DNA of 64,000 bases from contig OY735231.1 of the NCBI GenBank assembly GCA_963457665.1, positions 33,553,869 through 33,617,868 on the forward strand, in the 5' to 3' direction. The stretch comes from Thysanoteuthis rhombus (taxonomy: Eukaryota; Mollusca; Cephalopoda; Oegopsida; Thysanoteuthidae). A program made the translations under genes and the position numbers. This document shows positions 28,101-42,200 of this stretch, in pieces (the first letter of the stretch is position 1; each line of letters begins with the position of its first letter). Below the pieces are notes generated by a model. The model saw only the letters and a program-made list of their open reading frames with translations, made no database searches and was not told the origin of the DNA.

Positions 28101-31100
28101 CCAGACAAACCAAAGTCCAAAAAGAGGAAGAGAAAATAGAAAGAAAGAAAAGCAAGAAACTATTCTGAAAAACTGCTGTAGTGGGCGGCATCAAGTTGGC
28201 TTGAAGAGTTTGAATGAAAAAAGATCAAGAGGGTATCATGAAAGGTAATCACTTGTCAAGCCAGTGCAACGGAGAGACATTTACAGATCAAGGTCTTCAC
28301 AACCCACAAGGATTTCATTAGCAACAAGAAAAACGTTTGCGATAAAGATGGAAAATGGGGGGAAAAAAAATGGAATGATTTTCATTAGATTTTTTTGATT
28401 TGTTTATTCTTCGCGCAGATCTCGGAGATTTGTTTATTCTTATGTCATAAACCAATACCTCGATCAAGGAAATTAATATTCCATTTAATCATCAGAGGAA
28501 AGTGAAAGATTTTGTACCAAATAGTTCTTTTAATTATTGAAAGAAATTCACATTCCTGACTGAATTTTTTAAATGAGGTATCAATACGTATACATTCTTT
28601 CAGACTGTTGTCCTCATCTTGGTTTATCTTCTAAACATATTTCGGCCACATCCCAAGCCCTCCCCATTTATGATATCTATTTTATGTTATAGAGTACAAC
28701 ATCCAAAATGCTGTGTTCAAAAGATGAATTAAAATAGGGACAGCATTCCCCCCAAAATAAAAACTGACTTGAAATTTGGGGGTATGAGAAACCCAATCTT
28801 CTTATCATAATGGTGTTTCTTTTTGAAAGATTTTGACAGTCAAGTTGATGTATTATTAACCTTTGTAATAACAAGGTTTCATTCACAAAGGAAAGGTAGA
28901 ACTAAGTATTGGTGTATATGGAAGAATTTTTTTTCCCTTTAGATGTGAAAATTCAGTTGTAACAATTATACTTTATACTGCCAACTAAACTTACCAGGAC
29001 TATAAAAGATTCAGATGCACTAATATGGAAGATTTACAAGATGGACCTGCTGATTTAACTGTAGCACAGATGCATCCAGACACAGGAGGACACAACAGTA
29101 AAAGCAGAGAAAATCATTGCAATGTTTTTGCTTGAAAATCCCAGGATGTAATAAAATTATCATCAAAAGATAAGTGCAATAGAAAGCAAGAAGGAGATAT
29201 CAATTCATCTCAAAGACACACAGGTCATCTTTTTGTTCAGTGGGGGTATTATTCTCTTGCTTTCTTTTCTTATTTATTGGGACAATGCTGAACTCAATGA
29301 GCATTATCAAGCCATATTCCAAGAGGCTTGCAAGGAGTGAGGGAGCTATTAACACTTCATGGGTTACTCATCTATTTCTTTGAAAAGGATTAAGAGTCGG
29401 GTACCAAAAATGACTCAACACTTCTAGCTATTTCTAATTTTTTTTTTTTTCACTAGACATTCACATAGGTAAGGATAGACAAAAAGATGAGGGGGGGGGG
29501 TTGAAGTTATATACAAAATGGAAAGAGATTTCAGAAAATGTACAAAACGTTCAAAAGATACTCACAGAAAAGTGTCTCATAAAATCCAAAAGGGTTTCAA
29601 TATCATCTTTTGTTCTATGGTCTGGCAACTTTTCCAGACTGTCATACACGATATCCCGTGCAGGGTATAACTGAAATTCAATTGATAAATCCATTAATTT
29701 TGATATTTCACAAATAAAAGTGCTTCCCAACAAACAGACAAGATAGCTGTATTGCAACCTTAATTAGATGAGAGAAATAACTCTCAAATTTTGAGACAAT
29801 GTACACATACACACAAATCGCTACCAAGTGATTAAAAATCAATCACTTTTGGCATCATTAAGTCAATAAAAACTGATTAAGGAGCAGAATGAAAAAGAAA
29901 AAAATGAGGAGGAAAAAAACTCATAATTAACAAAATGTAGATGAAATTTATTCTAATTAAATTTGACTAGTTTTTTCCTTCATCTCAATTTTAGTTGATT
30001 ATCTTTTTTTTTTATACAGGTTTTAATTTTGGCCATTTTTTCTACAGCAATGAATAACAGCATGATCAGAAACACGGCTGGAATTGGAAGTTGTACAAAA
30101 AAAAAAAAAAGAAAAGAAAAAAAAACCAAGATTAAGATGAAGGTAAAACCAAGTCAAATTCAATGAAAAAATAATGTCTTACAATATTTCATCCAATAAT
30201 AAAAATGAAAATGATTGAGGAAAGGTGTTTTTATAGCAATAGCAAACCGTATGATAATAGTTCAGACCAGAAACTGCATGCAAAATAAAATGAATAAAAT
30301 TAAAGAAATAAAAACTGAAATTAAATCTGAAAAACAAAAAAAGTTAAAAAAAAAAAAATAAAATAAAATAAAGGACAATTTTTTATAAAATAAACTATCA
30401 TCTTTTTCCTGAATATATAATGTGGTATTTACCAAAAGAAGTCCAGCAGTATATTTTTGGAATACCAAATGAAAATACATGAATCAATACTAAATTGATA
30501 AGGGGGAAAAAAAAAAAGAAATAAAAAGGAGCCAATTATCGAATTAGTTACTGGGTTATTATTTCCTAAGAGCAGTTAAATGTTTTAAGTCATTATTGAT
30601 TAATTTTATTATAATACAAATTGTGCCATTAAATTCCATAAAAAAAGGGTAAACCGTGAGCACCTAACATGTCTGCCATACAAAATAATGGCTGGAATAA
30701 TTACATATCAGAGGTTACTAAAAAGAGTGGAAACTTTTTTTTTTTTTTCCCAATAAATGAGAATGAATGTTTCTTCGATAAATTTCTTCACCAACAAGAA
30801 ATCAGAAAGATCATAAAAAAAAAAAAAAAAAAATTTTTTTTAAATCAAAGTGATTTATTGTCCAAGCTATATCAATATCAACAAATACTTTGGGGGAAAC
30901 TATACAATTAATAACACTAATATCTGGATTGGATAATCATTGAGCCAGTGGTAGAGGGCTTACTAATGGTTTCAATAGGTTGTGGGTTCAATCCACGGTT
31001 GAGTCACATCACAGTCTTAAAAAAAAAAAAAATAATACCTAATACTCCTACTCAGTAGGATTGAGGAAGCCAGTAGAGGGATGAGCTCCACCCAGCTATC

Positions 31101-33185
31101 TCGCCCAAGACACACCCGTGATGGGTGCAGCAATGACCCGGGACAGGGGATGGAAAAACCCTGTACTGGGTTATGAGACTAAGGACACGCTACACTTTCA
31201 AGCTTACATATGAGGAATTTGAGGTTTGGGGCTTTTTTTTTTTTTTTTTTCAAATTTTTTATTGGATTTGTAATGTATGCATATTGTATTTCACATGCAT
31301 AATAAAAAATGTCTGTTCTTAGTTCTATATTACGAGTCAGACGTAATCAGAAACTTAAATCTGATTAGTTCAGAATGTATTCATATCTCAATCAAGAGAG
31401 AGATCCCCAAAACTCATTACACAGACATTTATCCGATGTACCTATCTGTATACAGTTTTCTCATCAAACAATGCAGAGTTATCTTACAGAAATGTTAGAC
31501 AAATAAACTTTTTCTGTGCTATGCAATGAATACACAATCTATTTTCTTTCGATTACTTTCAATCCAGCAACTTAATATCCAGTCTTTGTTTTTCCTTCCA
31601 TGTTCAGATAAAATGAATTGTATAATCTAAAAGTTTTCAGAATTCCTAACCATTCAAGAAAGCCCCAAAATACCTTTTCACAACTCTTTAGTGTAAACCT
31701 TGTTGAAAACATTTATCCAACAAGTAATCATTGATCAGTATTATCTTCATTGATTTTTTTTTAGATGAAACATTGTCAAAAGTCAGCCATCATTAATTTT
31801 TGACTAGTATTTCTTTCATCTTAATTTTAGTTGGTTTTCATCATTACTTTAATTAGAGCGGTAAATTGATTCCAAAGTTTTCCATACTGTTCAAGGCCTT
31901 ATGATAATTTAATGAGTTTCTTAATCAGTCTTTTTTTATTCATAATTAGTAACATTAATTTATATAGTAATACCATGACAGTACTGCATAAAAACTAGCA
32001 TTTTTCAAGGTATAGTTCTAGTCAAAAATAATGGTCAGTAAGTATTGAGTATCATAACACTAGGTAAGCCTTGTGACGATACACTTATAAACCTCAAAAA
32101 GGCTTTCTTCCTTTCATTTTTCTTTTTGCTCATCTCACCCTGAGTGAAATGATGCAACGGACCTTTACCCTCATCAGGGTCATAAATGGGGGACCCAAAA
32201 GGACAAAAAAAAAAAAAACCCCACTTCAAATGTTCTAAGAGGTAAAAAGGCACTACTGAGCTTTACACTCCCTCTTCATATGCTTCATACACTGATTAAT
32301 CTCCCACCCACACCCACCACCATCTTATGCTAGATTTTTCCTTTTTCTCCTCTTCCTCCAACATTCAACTTCCTCCATTTTGGATTCTGAGTCACAAGCC
32401 ACTCAAAATGTTCCTTCCCTCAAACTTCCTATGATGATAAAAATTTCCATCAGAAATTTGCCACCAGATTAGAGAATGATACACTTGTGAATTCAAAGTT
32501 CTTTTCGAAGTGTCTGATATTCTGCTCACTTTAAATTGCTTTTGCAAGCGAGAGAAAAAGTGTACAATGGGAACCATCTCTTTCCCTACTGTAGAACGAA
32601 TTCTCAAAGTGCTCCTTCCACAGTTTATCCCTGCGGAAAAATAAAGGTCAGGTCATGTATTCAGGTAGGTAAAACAAACAGTGGCACAGGGAAGTTGCTT
32701 TGTAACAACATCAACGTTCAAGACTTGACAGTTAACAACTTCAAGCTAAACCCGATTTCAGAAAATGACATTAAATTCAATTTTAGACATTATATATTTT
32801 CAGTGACATCAACATCTATGTAGCCATTAAGATTGTATCTTTTTGCGCTAAATATAAAACAAGTCACCATGAAGCAGAATAGGTAGAGGTGCAAAGGTAT
32901 TTTCTTTGATTACTTTCTACTGTTCTCACCTGTCAAAGAATAAATACTTAATTCTTTGCTGGTCGCCTACACATCCACAGTATTTCACTAAACTCCATAC
33001 TGTTTTCAATGATTACAGTTATGTGATGATCAACCAACAGAAATACTTTGGATAACAGACAATCCTTTTGTCAGTTCCTCAGAATAAGCATAGAAGACAA
33101 TGGGATGGATTCTTTTCCCAAAACCACAGAAGGACCTAAATACAAGCCAAAACCATTTTTGGAAATGGTAATGAGTGAAATAAGA

Positions 33186-33218
<33 letters not shown>

Positions 33219-36200
33219 AGGGGTTCAATAATTTTTCTTTCTTCAATTCTTCAACCCTTTCAAGACTAACCAAGCAGGCAGAGTCACATTTAGAAAAGAG
33301 AGCAACAACTCTAATTTTGAGAAGAAAAAAAATCAAATAACTTCACTATTCAATTTTCTAGGATATATTTTTTTCAAACAAGTACTTATGAAAGAGGATA
33401 ACAGATTTGATATAGCAGATTTTAAAAGTACATTTACTGCAATAACCGACAGTAAAAATAATCTTGCATACCATATTTGACAAAAATCTGAACAAATTGA
33501 TTAAAGAAAAATCAACAAAAAGTGCCAGATATCTACCTGCTTGGATTAGAGAGTAAGTAAAGATGAAAGTGTTGCCATAAAGATGGATACATTTTAAAAC
33601 ATTCAAGAGATATATTCATTATTGTTGTGTTTCACACAGTGAAACACAAACGTATCGAAGGGAACCAAGTTTAGAGCAGGAGTGCAGCTGATGGAGGTTG
33701 GTAAGGCCAATTATTAGATTACCCCCTAAACTGTCCCTGACAAGCTTTATAAATAGCAGTTCTCCTACTGCATTTCTACGACCATTATGCAATATCAAAC
33801 CTCACTAACTTTCGGAGAGGATCCTTCAACAAGCCAAGTCTCCCGCCCTGACCCACAAATACCGAGTTACGTCACTACCTACTCAATAAGCTCAAGGACT
33901 CCAGGATATTGAAAGGTCTGCCCATGGACCGCCAGTAATATCTTTGTGGACCAACAGGGATCAGCGCCTCCAAGTTGGGAACTACTGCACTAAATGTTAG
34001 TGGGAGGGGACTCTTCAAGAGCCAAGCCCCCCGGGCCCCCACAAATCTCCAGCAACACCCCTGGTTAAGAGTGTTACTTCCTCTTGCTTCTCTAAGTTTC
34101 AATTTAGCAGTTTATGTCTGAAAACATGTTTGAATGATGTGAAGAAACATTTCTGCTGTCAATGTCAATAAACACGAAAAACTAAGCTTGCTTTATAACT
34201 TGGCTCAGATGAGATCTTTATCAGAAATGGAAGAAAATGGATATGAAAAGCCCAATTTATTTTGAATGACAAAGTGTCAGTTATCTCTAAGCAACCCAGT
34301 TACTTAACACAACCAACTCAAAACCGAGTAAATAACAGCAAAAATACTAAACAAACTCACGGTGTATGAATTTCCTAAGGATATCAAAGTTCATTCGAAC
34401 TGAGATTCATAGTGAAATACTGGCATATCTCGTTATAACGCAGTGTTGGGGTCCAAGAAAGCCAACTAGATTACAACCCCGATAAAATTTAACCATTTTG
34501 GAGCCAAATCTAGTTATTCGGGCCCTAGATCTAATTATTTTGAAGCTAGATTAATATTTTGGGGCCCACCATCCACCCGCCATAATAAACCGAATTTCAA
34601 CAGGGAAGGCCTGTATTACTTGACGAAGCCTCTCATTCTCAACATCATTATTTAATCATCAAAGAATTTTCCGTGGATTTCTTGTTCCTGTGCCACTTTT
34701 CGGTCAAACTGTATTAAATCATAAAAGAAGGATTCCAGTTTGACGAATTCTTCAAAGAAGTTTTAGAATTTGTCAGAACTTTTTTTCTCCATTATAGAAA
34801 GGAAAATTGGCAGGGAGCAAAGTGACAATTGGACTCACAATAAATAGCCTGCTTCATAAATGCACTATAAATTTAGTTTACAGTCATAAGCATTCAATAT
34901 AAGTTCAGTGAAAGAGCACCGTTTGAATTCCTCCTCCTCCACAGCCCCCATTCTCACCAAACATCCCCACCTCACACACAATAATTGGTGATGGTTTGTT
35001 TTAATTAATACTCTATAATTAATATATTATAATGATCCAATTTCTGCATGGTTGTGTGTGCATTTATTGTAACACCAAAAAATGGCACATTGTAGTGTAA
35101 TTTTTGTTAGAGCATTTTAATGGAATTTTGCCAACTTGAATAAAACAATTACGAGTTTCCAATTAATTCAATTAGGTATAAATTAACCAAAAAAAACTTG
35201 TCTGTCAAAAGGAGGTTTTTAATTGCTAACAAGTTCTTTATAAGAAAATGAAAGAGATGAGCAAATAATTATAATCTGAATTCTATAAATAGGAAGTTAC
35301 TTGACATCAACCCTAATGGCTACCGAAGGCGGCTTCTAAGCAAAATAATAATGATCTTAATAATTGGATTAAATTGGAGAAAGTAGAGCACCAACTTGGT
35401 GAATACTTGGAGGGACATCGAATAAGTTCTTATGCAGGTTGCCCTAAAATGAATATCTTATTAGTGTCATGATGGACTCTGTATCACTTTCTATTCTTGA
35501 ATCAATATAACAAAATCTTTCATAAATATCTTTAAAAATTCTAAAGGCTTTCCAAAGCATAAAACATTACATCTGTGGAAAAAAAAAAAAGAAAAAAAAA
35601 AAGTCTAACAAAGCCTTATGCCAAGATGGATAGAATTTAAATATTCTGGCACAAATATTTTTTTTTTTTTTTTTCAGCAAACTAACACTTAGGCTGAGCA
35701 TTATCAAGCATTTCTATTTGCTAAGGTGAACATGATTTGATGGGGTTCATTTATTCAACCAGACACTGCTCATGTTGTAACGTACAAGCCGTCGTTTTGT
35801 GTAAAATCTCAACTTAATCACATTAAGGGCAGAGCGCTTACGTGCCAGCCCACAATAAACAGAGGGATGCAAAGAAAACAGTTTTCATGTAACAAACCCT
35901 TCTTTTTGTAGTCTCTCATGGACTGAGACAAGCTGAAAGGAAGTACAAAACATTGATAGCAAAGCAGTTTTAAACTGGAAAAGAATTGAGTGAGTGAAGC
36001 ATTAAGTTTTTACTACAGCTAAATTTTAGTAGACAGTAATTTAAAAATAAACATTATTGGATTAGACGAAAATTATGGAAGAAAAAAAAAAAAGAGCAAA
36101 GGAGAGATAAGTGATAATGCTATAGAGAGATTACTAGAGAATCGATGATGCAAATGCTGGCAGATCCATATTCTAAAGAATAAGTGAGAAGTGCTGCTAG

Positions 36201-39200
36201 AAAAATGACAGCATCCATGACAGATGTCCTGATATGTGAGTAATGGACGAGACAAAGCCAATCCCTAAGTTTCAGCAAGCAGTAGAGAGCAGATAGCAAT
36301 AAATGCTTAGCATCCAGGAGCCACAAACAAGGGGGTGTGGACAATTACTCTCACACACACACACACACACACACACATGATGAACCAACAATGGATGCAG
36401 TGAGCACACTGAATGACAACATCCATAATGACAACATCAAATTCTGAGATTTGATTCTTATGAACAATGAGAGCTACGATGAATGTCTTTTTTTCCAGGG
36501 AATGGAGTCAGGGACAAGATGGACCTTGGGGTGAAAGAGATACCAATGATAAGCAATCGGTGAGAGAGAGAGAGAAAAATAACTAGAACTATTCTCATCT
36601 GCAGACATTTTTTTTTCAAATGCATTCAAGAATAATTGTTTGCTTACAACAAGTGTATATTTATCATTTTAAGACTAACCTAAGCAGTAGCTTAATGCCT
36701 GAATTAAAAAGTCCCAGTTGACTTTTTAAAGAGATCTATGGGACATATATATCCCAGCAGTCTGAGAGATCTTGGGATATACATGGCTCAAAAGTCTCAA
36801 GATAAGAAATGTGTGATAGTTCAGTATCATTTTTATTTCATCAATTTGATTTTTTGGATAGAAAAGACTCATTAGCCTTCGAGTTGATCCACAAATTTCA
36901 TTCAACTGTTGCTTATATAAGCATAGATAGTTCTTGTATACTGAATTATATTTGCTTTTTCGATGTTTTGAAATACTGAAAATTCTTTATGATTGATGTT
37001 ACTTTACCCATCGTAAATTGGGGGTAATGGTAATCTTTGGTCATACGAATGTAAAATATGGTAGTTAAACATGGCATACAAAGGCTCCAAATAGCTACAT
37101 GAAAACTAAAAAAATAATTATACCATGTATCGATCGGATATCAACACAATAATGAAGTTAAAAACAATAAATTTGTTCTTTGAATGAGAAAATAGCAACA
37201 AGCATAGGTATCTGGTTTCTTTGAGAAGCAAAAAGCCATTTATTTATACTGAAGAGGCCAGCAAAAAATTAAATAAGTTATTTCCAACGAAGTGGTGGAG
37301 AGTATAGTAATTAGGAAATTTTGCAACGAACCATACATATAAAATGTTAGTTTCATCAGTATTTAAATCAAAGGGCAAACTATATGACCAAAAAAAATAT
37401 CTACATGGATCATAAACAAACAATGCATCTTAAGCATTTCTTTCTATTCATTTTCGTCTACTGGCATGTTAGAATTTTTGACCGAACCCAGCAGGCACAG
37501 CAGAGTGAGTGCAAGCCAACAACAGAGAGTGAAGGGCCAGGGGGTGGGGTGGGGCGATGAATGGGACAACAAAATGTGGAAGTGTCTGCTAGAAGAAACA
37601 GATTCAGCCTCACCTCAGGAAACATATCGAATCGCTGGAGAGGAAAAATTGGACACATCAGAAAAATGCCTAGTGGCAATCCAGAAGTAAATAAATCAAA
37701 ACAAGCCATTAAATAAATATTGCAATAACGAAAAAAAAAAAAAAAAGACAAATGTAAAAAAAAGAAAAGAAATTAAAAAAAAAAAAAAAAAGAAAACACA
37801 TGGAAAATAAATACAAACAAAACTAAGCAACTGAATGTCAATATAAAAAACATTATGAATTGTAGATCCAGTCCTTAGAAAAGACACACATACACTATAC
37901 ACTCACATACATGACTGAGTATGTATGTGTATGAAGGACCTATCTCTGAATTTTTGAGATGAGGTATTATTATTATTTCTATTATTATTCAGACTATCCT
38001 CATCTTGGTTGTTTTTCATACAACATTTCGGCCGTTGTACTCTACGGCCTTCATAAGGTATCATCTGGTACACATAGCATAGTGGTTACAGAATCAGACA
38101 AAATTACTACAAGTAATCTGATGGTTCTAGGTTCAATCCCAGTGTGAGACAATAATAATACTACTAATGCTAAGAGGTGAGTGCAGTCAATATACCCCCG
38201 TCGGTTAAATAAGGGGTTTCGGTTCGTTACTTCCCCACACCTACCAGATGATACCTAATGAAGGCCGTAGAGTACAACGGCGGAAACATTGTATGAAAAA
38301 CAACCAATATGAGGATAGTCCGAATAATGATAGAAATATGAAGGACCTGCTGTTAGAATCCTGGCCCCCGATTCCAAAAGAAACATTGAGAGGTCTTGAA
38401 GGATCCATGGATGATAGCTGTTTTGCAGGCACATGTAGGACCAACACTTCATTACGCAGGTGGTCATAATGTTTTGGCTCAACAGTGTATATACTCTGGT
38501 GTGTGTCAGTATGTTGTATGAGAAAACGTACAGAGCATTGTATAAAACTGGAGACTTTTTTCATTTTTATGATCTGTTTCAGGACCTTTTCATACATATA
38601 TTCAACCGATGAGTTTACAATCACATTTATATACTTACCATCAAATATAGGAAAAGAAAAACATGCTAAGATTAAAATCATAATGGAAGCATTTAAAACA
38701 AATGAAGAATTGACTACGATGAGTTTCACATGCAAAAATATCTGATAAATCAGTGACAGTGCTGGCCATAAAAAAATTACACATCACACAGACAATAATA
38801 TTCATGTAAAATAAATAAAAAGATAAATAAAGATTAGAACAACACAAATATTTTCTGGTAGATTTAATGGACACCACTTTATGGAAATTACTTTGGAATT
38901 AGAACGGATATGATTCAAGATGAGAAAAATGAAGTTTCCCTCAGGAAGAAATCAGAGCTTATTAAGACACTTTCAAAGAGAAGAAAAATCTCAGGAAAAT
39001 ATAGAAATAGGTGAAGCCAAAGAAAAACTGGTGTGATGTAATTGTGAGAGATATTGAGGTACACATCTATTGTTATGAGAATGATGCGCACAAGAGAAAT
39101 TCCAGAAGAGAATCAACAAGATTCTTGATAAGAGCCAAGATTAACTCTTGAATTCATACTAAGAAAAATAGAAAGTCAATTTCAAGATAAATAAGTTTTG

Positions 39201-42200
39201 ATTAAATTAACTCCCTTTGACCAAATGGCAAATTCATCTTATATTCAATTCACAGAAGAGTTCCACTATTTTCATGCTATTTATTTACTGTCAATAATAA
39301 GTGATTCATGAAAACCGAGTAATTACACAGATTAGCTAAATCAGTGGTTCTCATAGTTCTAGGCTACATCCACCCCCTTTGATCCCAGATTTCCTTGAAT
39401 CCACTTTTTGAATTGTCATATGGTAATTTTTTCACCATTATACTGCCCATTATATATTCTTCCCTTGACTGAAATTTCTTGCCTGGGAGCCATATTAAAT
39501 TACTAAAAAAATGAAATAGTAACTGAACAGAAACAGTATTTTTCATAACTAATATCTTCCGAGAATGTTCTTCTCACTTCCGCTGCAGAGTACAACTTTC
39601 AAGACAAACCATAATAGCAAGGAATATATACAAAACTATTTGTTACCCATGTTCACTGACCAATACATCCCAATAGAGAAAAATTAAAGTGTCATAACTA
39701 TTGCCCTTGTATGAAAAGACAAGTGGCATCGTTACTGCTAGCACTAATTTATGAAAATAAAACGAGTGTGTTAATCAATGCCTTTTGATAGATCTGACCT
39801 GACCAAGACTTTTACCTATTGAACCTCAAGTTTTTGGTGGGTTTTTTTTTTTTCAAGAAAAACAAATACAGTACAAACAATTCACAACACAAACAATAGA
39901 AAAAGATGGCTGACTAAACATTATTTTATAAATTTCCTGTTCAAATATTCTCTCAAATTAATTGTGCTAAAAATTAAGGAAATTTGGATGTTATGTAGTC
40001 CAAAACAAGTTGAGTTGAAATCAGGGTAGTCAGATATGGCCAGAATGGGAGATAATTCAAGCCTCATCTCAGACACTTACCCAACACAGGCCTTTGAATT
40101 CGAAAATTGAGTAAATCTGGAGGTAGATATTCAATGCTACCTCTTGAGGTGGGCCTGCCCCAACAAACTGGAATTGAAACCGACTGCAGACTCTTCCAAT
40201 GCCTCTGTTGGGTAAGTCTCTGAGAAAAAGCTTTGATTATCTTTCATTCTGAACAAATTGAGCAACCCTGGTCGAAATTATTGCTAGCAACTCAGAAGAG
40301 TAATGATATACACACGTTTTTATACAGAGACTCAAATTATTTCATGCATACATGAAAGATTTCCATTGACAAAAGTAGAATTCTGATTCTTTCAAGCTAT
40401 TACACATCAAATAGAAAAATCTTTTTAAAAAGTATTTTTCAAAAAAGGTCAGATAATTGTATCCAGATGGATACTTGATATTGTACAACAATGATTTACA
40501 ACAGTAAGTAATGTACAACAGCTCGAGGTTAGTGGGTTTTAATTGTCACAAGTTATTTGAATACATCCCTCAATTGTTAGAAGTGGAATAATTCTATTAG
40601 ACAACAAAGAACACATGAAAAACAGAAAAAGTTCTTCAACAAAAGAACATCAACTACAACCTAGAGAAGAGCAATTCAAACTTATTTTAATAGATAACCA
40701 ATAGTATTATTCACTGAATTGATAAGTCATATTAAGGGGGGGGGGCTTTTAGAGACCTATTGCATACCAAGGCAGAATTTAAGGACTTCAAAGTAAATCT
40801 AACCGTACATAAGCACTCAACAGGACAGATATTGGATGAGCGAGAATTTGAAGTTTCTCTCGAGTGATAATTCCTCCCCCTGAAAATAACATTGACCTAC
40901 CAAGTATTTTTGCTATTTTCAAAGTGAAGTGTATGCTTATTTATTATAATGAAATAATGAAAGCAAACTTTTTGAAAATCAATAGGAATATTTTTTCCCC
41001 CAGTGAAGAAAGCAAGAAAGTCAAATGATTTGTTCTAACTTATAAGAGAGGGTTTATCTTTTGTGACATAATGTACGCGAGATTGCTCAAATGTTTGGGG
41101 GTTTTTTTTGCAAATATCGTAATTCATCAGTGTATATTCTGTTCTGTATGATATCAAAAAGGAATTTGAAAAATAGTTTTTTCACCAAATGTTTTAAAAG
41201 ATATAATCTATCAATCGAATGGATTTCAACGTCAAGATGATTCCATCAATTTTTTGATTAAAGAATGTTCCACTTAAACGTAGGCAAAAATCTTATTAAC
41301 ACAGAAGAAACCATAACAGACAAAATTCAAAAGAGATGAACACATGAACTGCTACCTTATATATTTGGACACTTATATAGTTCTAACTTTGTTTTTGTTG
41401 CTGCTAGAAAATTGCTATACGAGACTACTTATGCTTTTTTTTTTTTAATTAATAAAATAGAATTTATTAAACTATAAAGAATGACGTCAACGTGCATTGT
41501 CATTACTGGATTTGTTTTTGGCTCCATAGAACAATATGACGCATTTGTGCGCCATGGTCATTTTTTATCGAAAATCCAATTCTACAGTTGCCATATTCTG
41601 TATATTCCGGCAAGCTAGGCGACCTTCAGATAAGACAAGACTCCAATTTCAGTCTGAATCTCATGATTTTAACTCACTGTTCAGTCAGTGTTTTCGTATC
41701 TAGCCTATGAGATGAGCACATTTTTGGGCGTGTTTTCTGGTCGCTTCAAGTGTTGTCTTATCTGTCGAAATGTATAGAGTATTTACATTACCTTGAATAA
41801 AACCATGGAATAGACATATGTGTGCTTCAAAGACAATATGCAACAAGATACACATGTGCATCATGTGGCAGTAAATGTATTTAAGAGAATGTATAAAAGC
41901 AGAAAAGATACTTCTGACATTTATCAGATGAACCAGGCAATGAAGATTTTTGAATTTTATTTCAAGTGGACTACATCGAAAGTTTGAGCGTTGTGATCTT
42001 TTCATGTATAGCATATGAAGGCAGAAGTATTTCTCATCATCATTTCTTAGATGCATCATAGAAGTGAAAAAGTAAGAGAGAACAATTATAAATTAAATAA
42101 AGAGCCAAATATCAACTAATTATCTCAGCAATGTTGATTAGCTTACCACTATACATTAACTTCATCATAAACAATATATTAAGTCAATTAAATGAAGAAA

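Larger units (their letters stand above)
26658..29565 (-). other. Intron 3 with a mariner fossil
   Basis: Holds a broken mariner-type transposase fragment at about 27.4-27.7 kb and one arm of a foldback/SINE tail family near 28.6 kb. The rest is AT-rich; nothing else recognised. Confidence 0.7.

Noticed and set aside
38241..38735. 164-codon minus-strand frame and smaller overlapping frames
   Set aside because: They start in the inverted arm of the SINE and run into AT-rich intron; they are shadows of the repeat.
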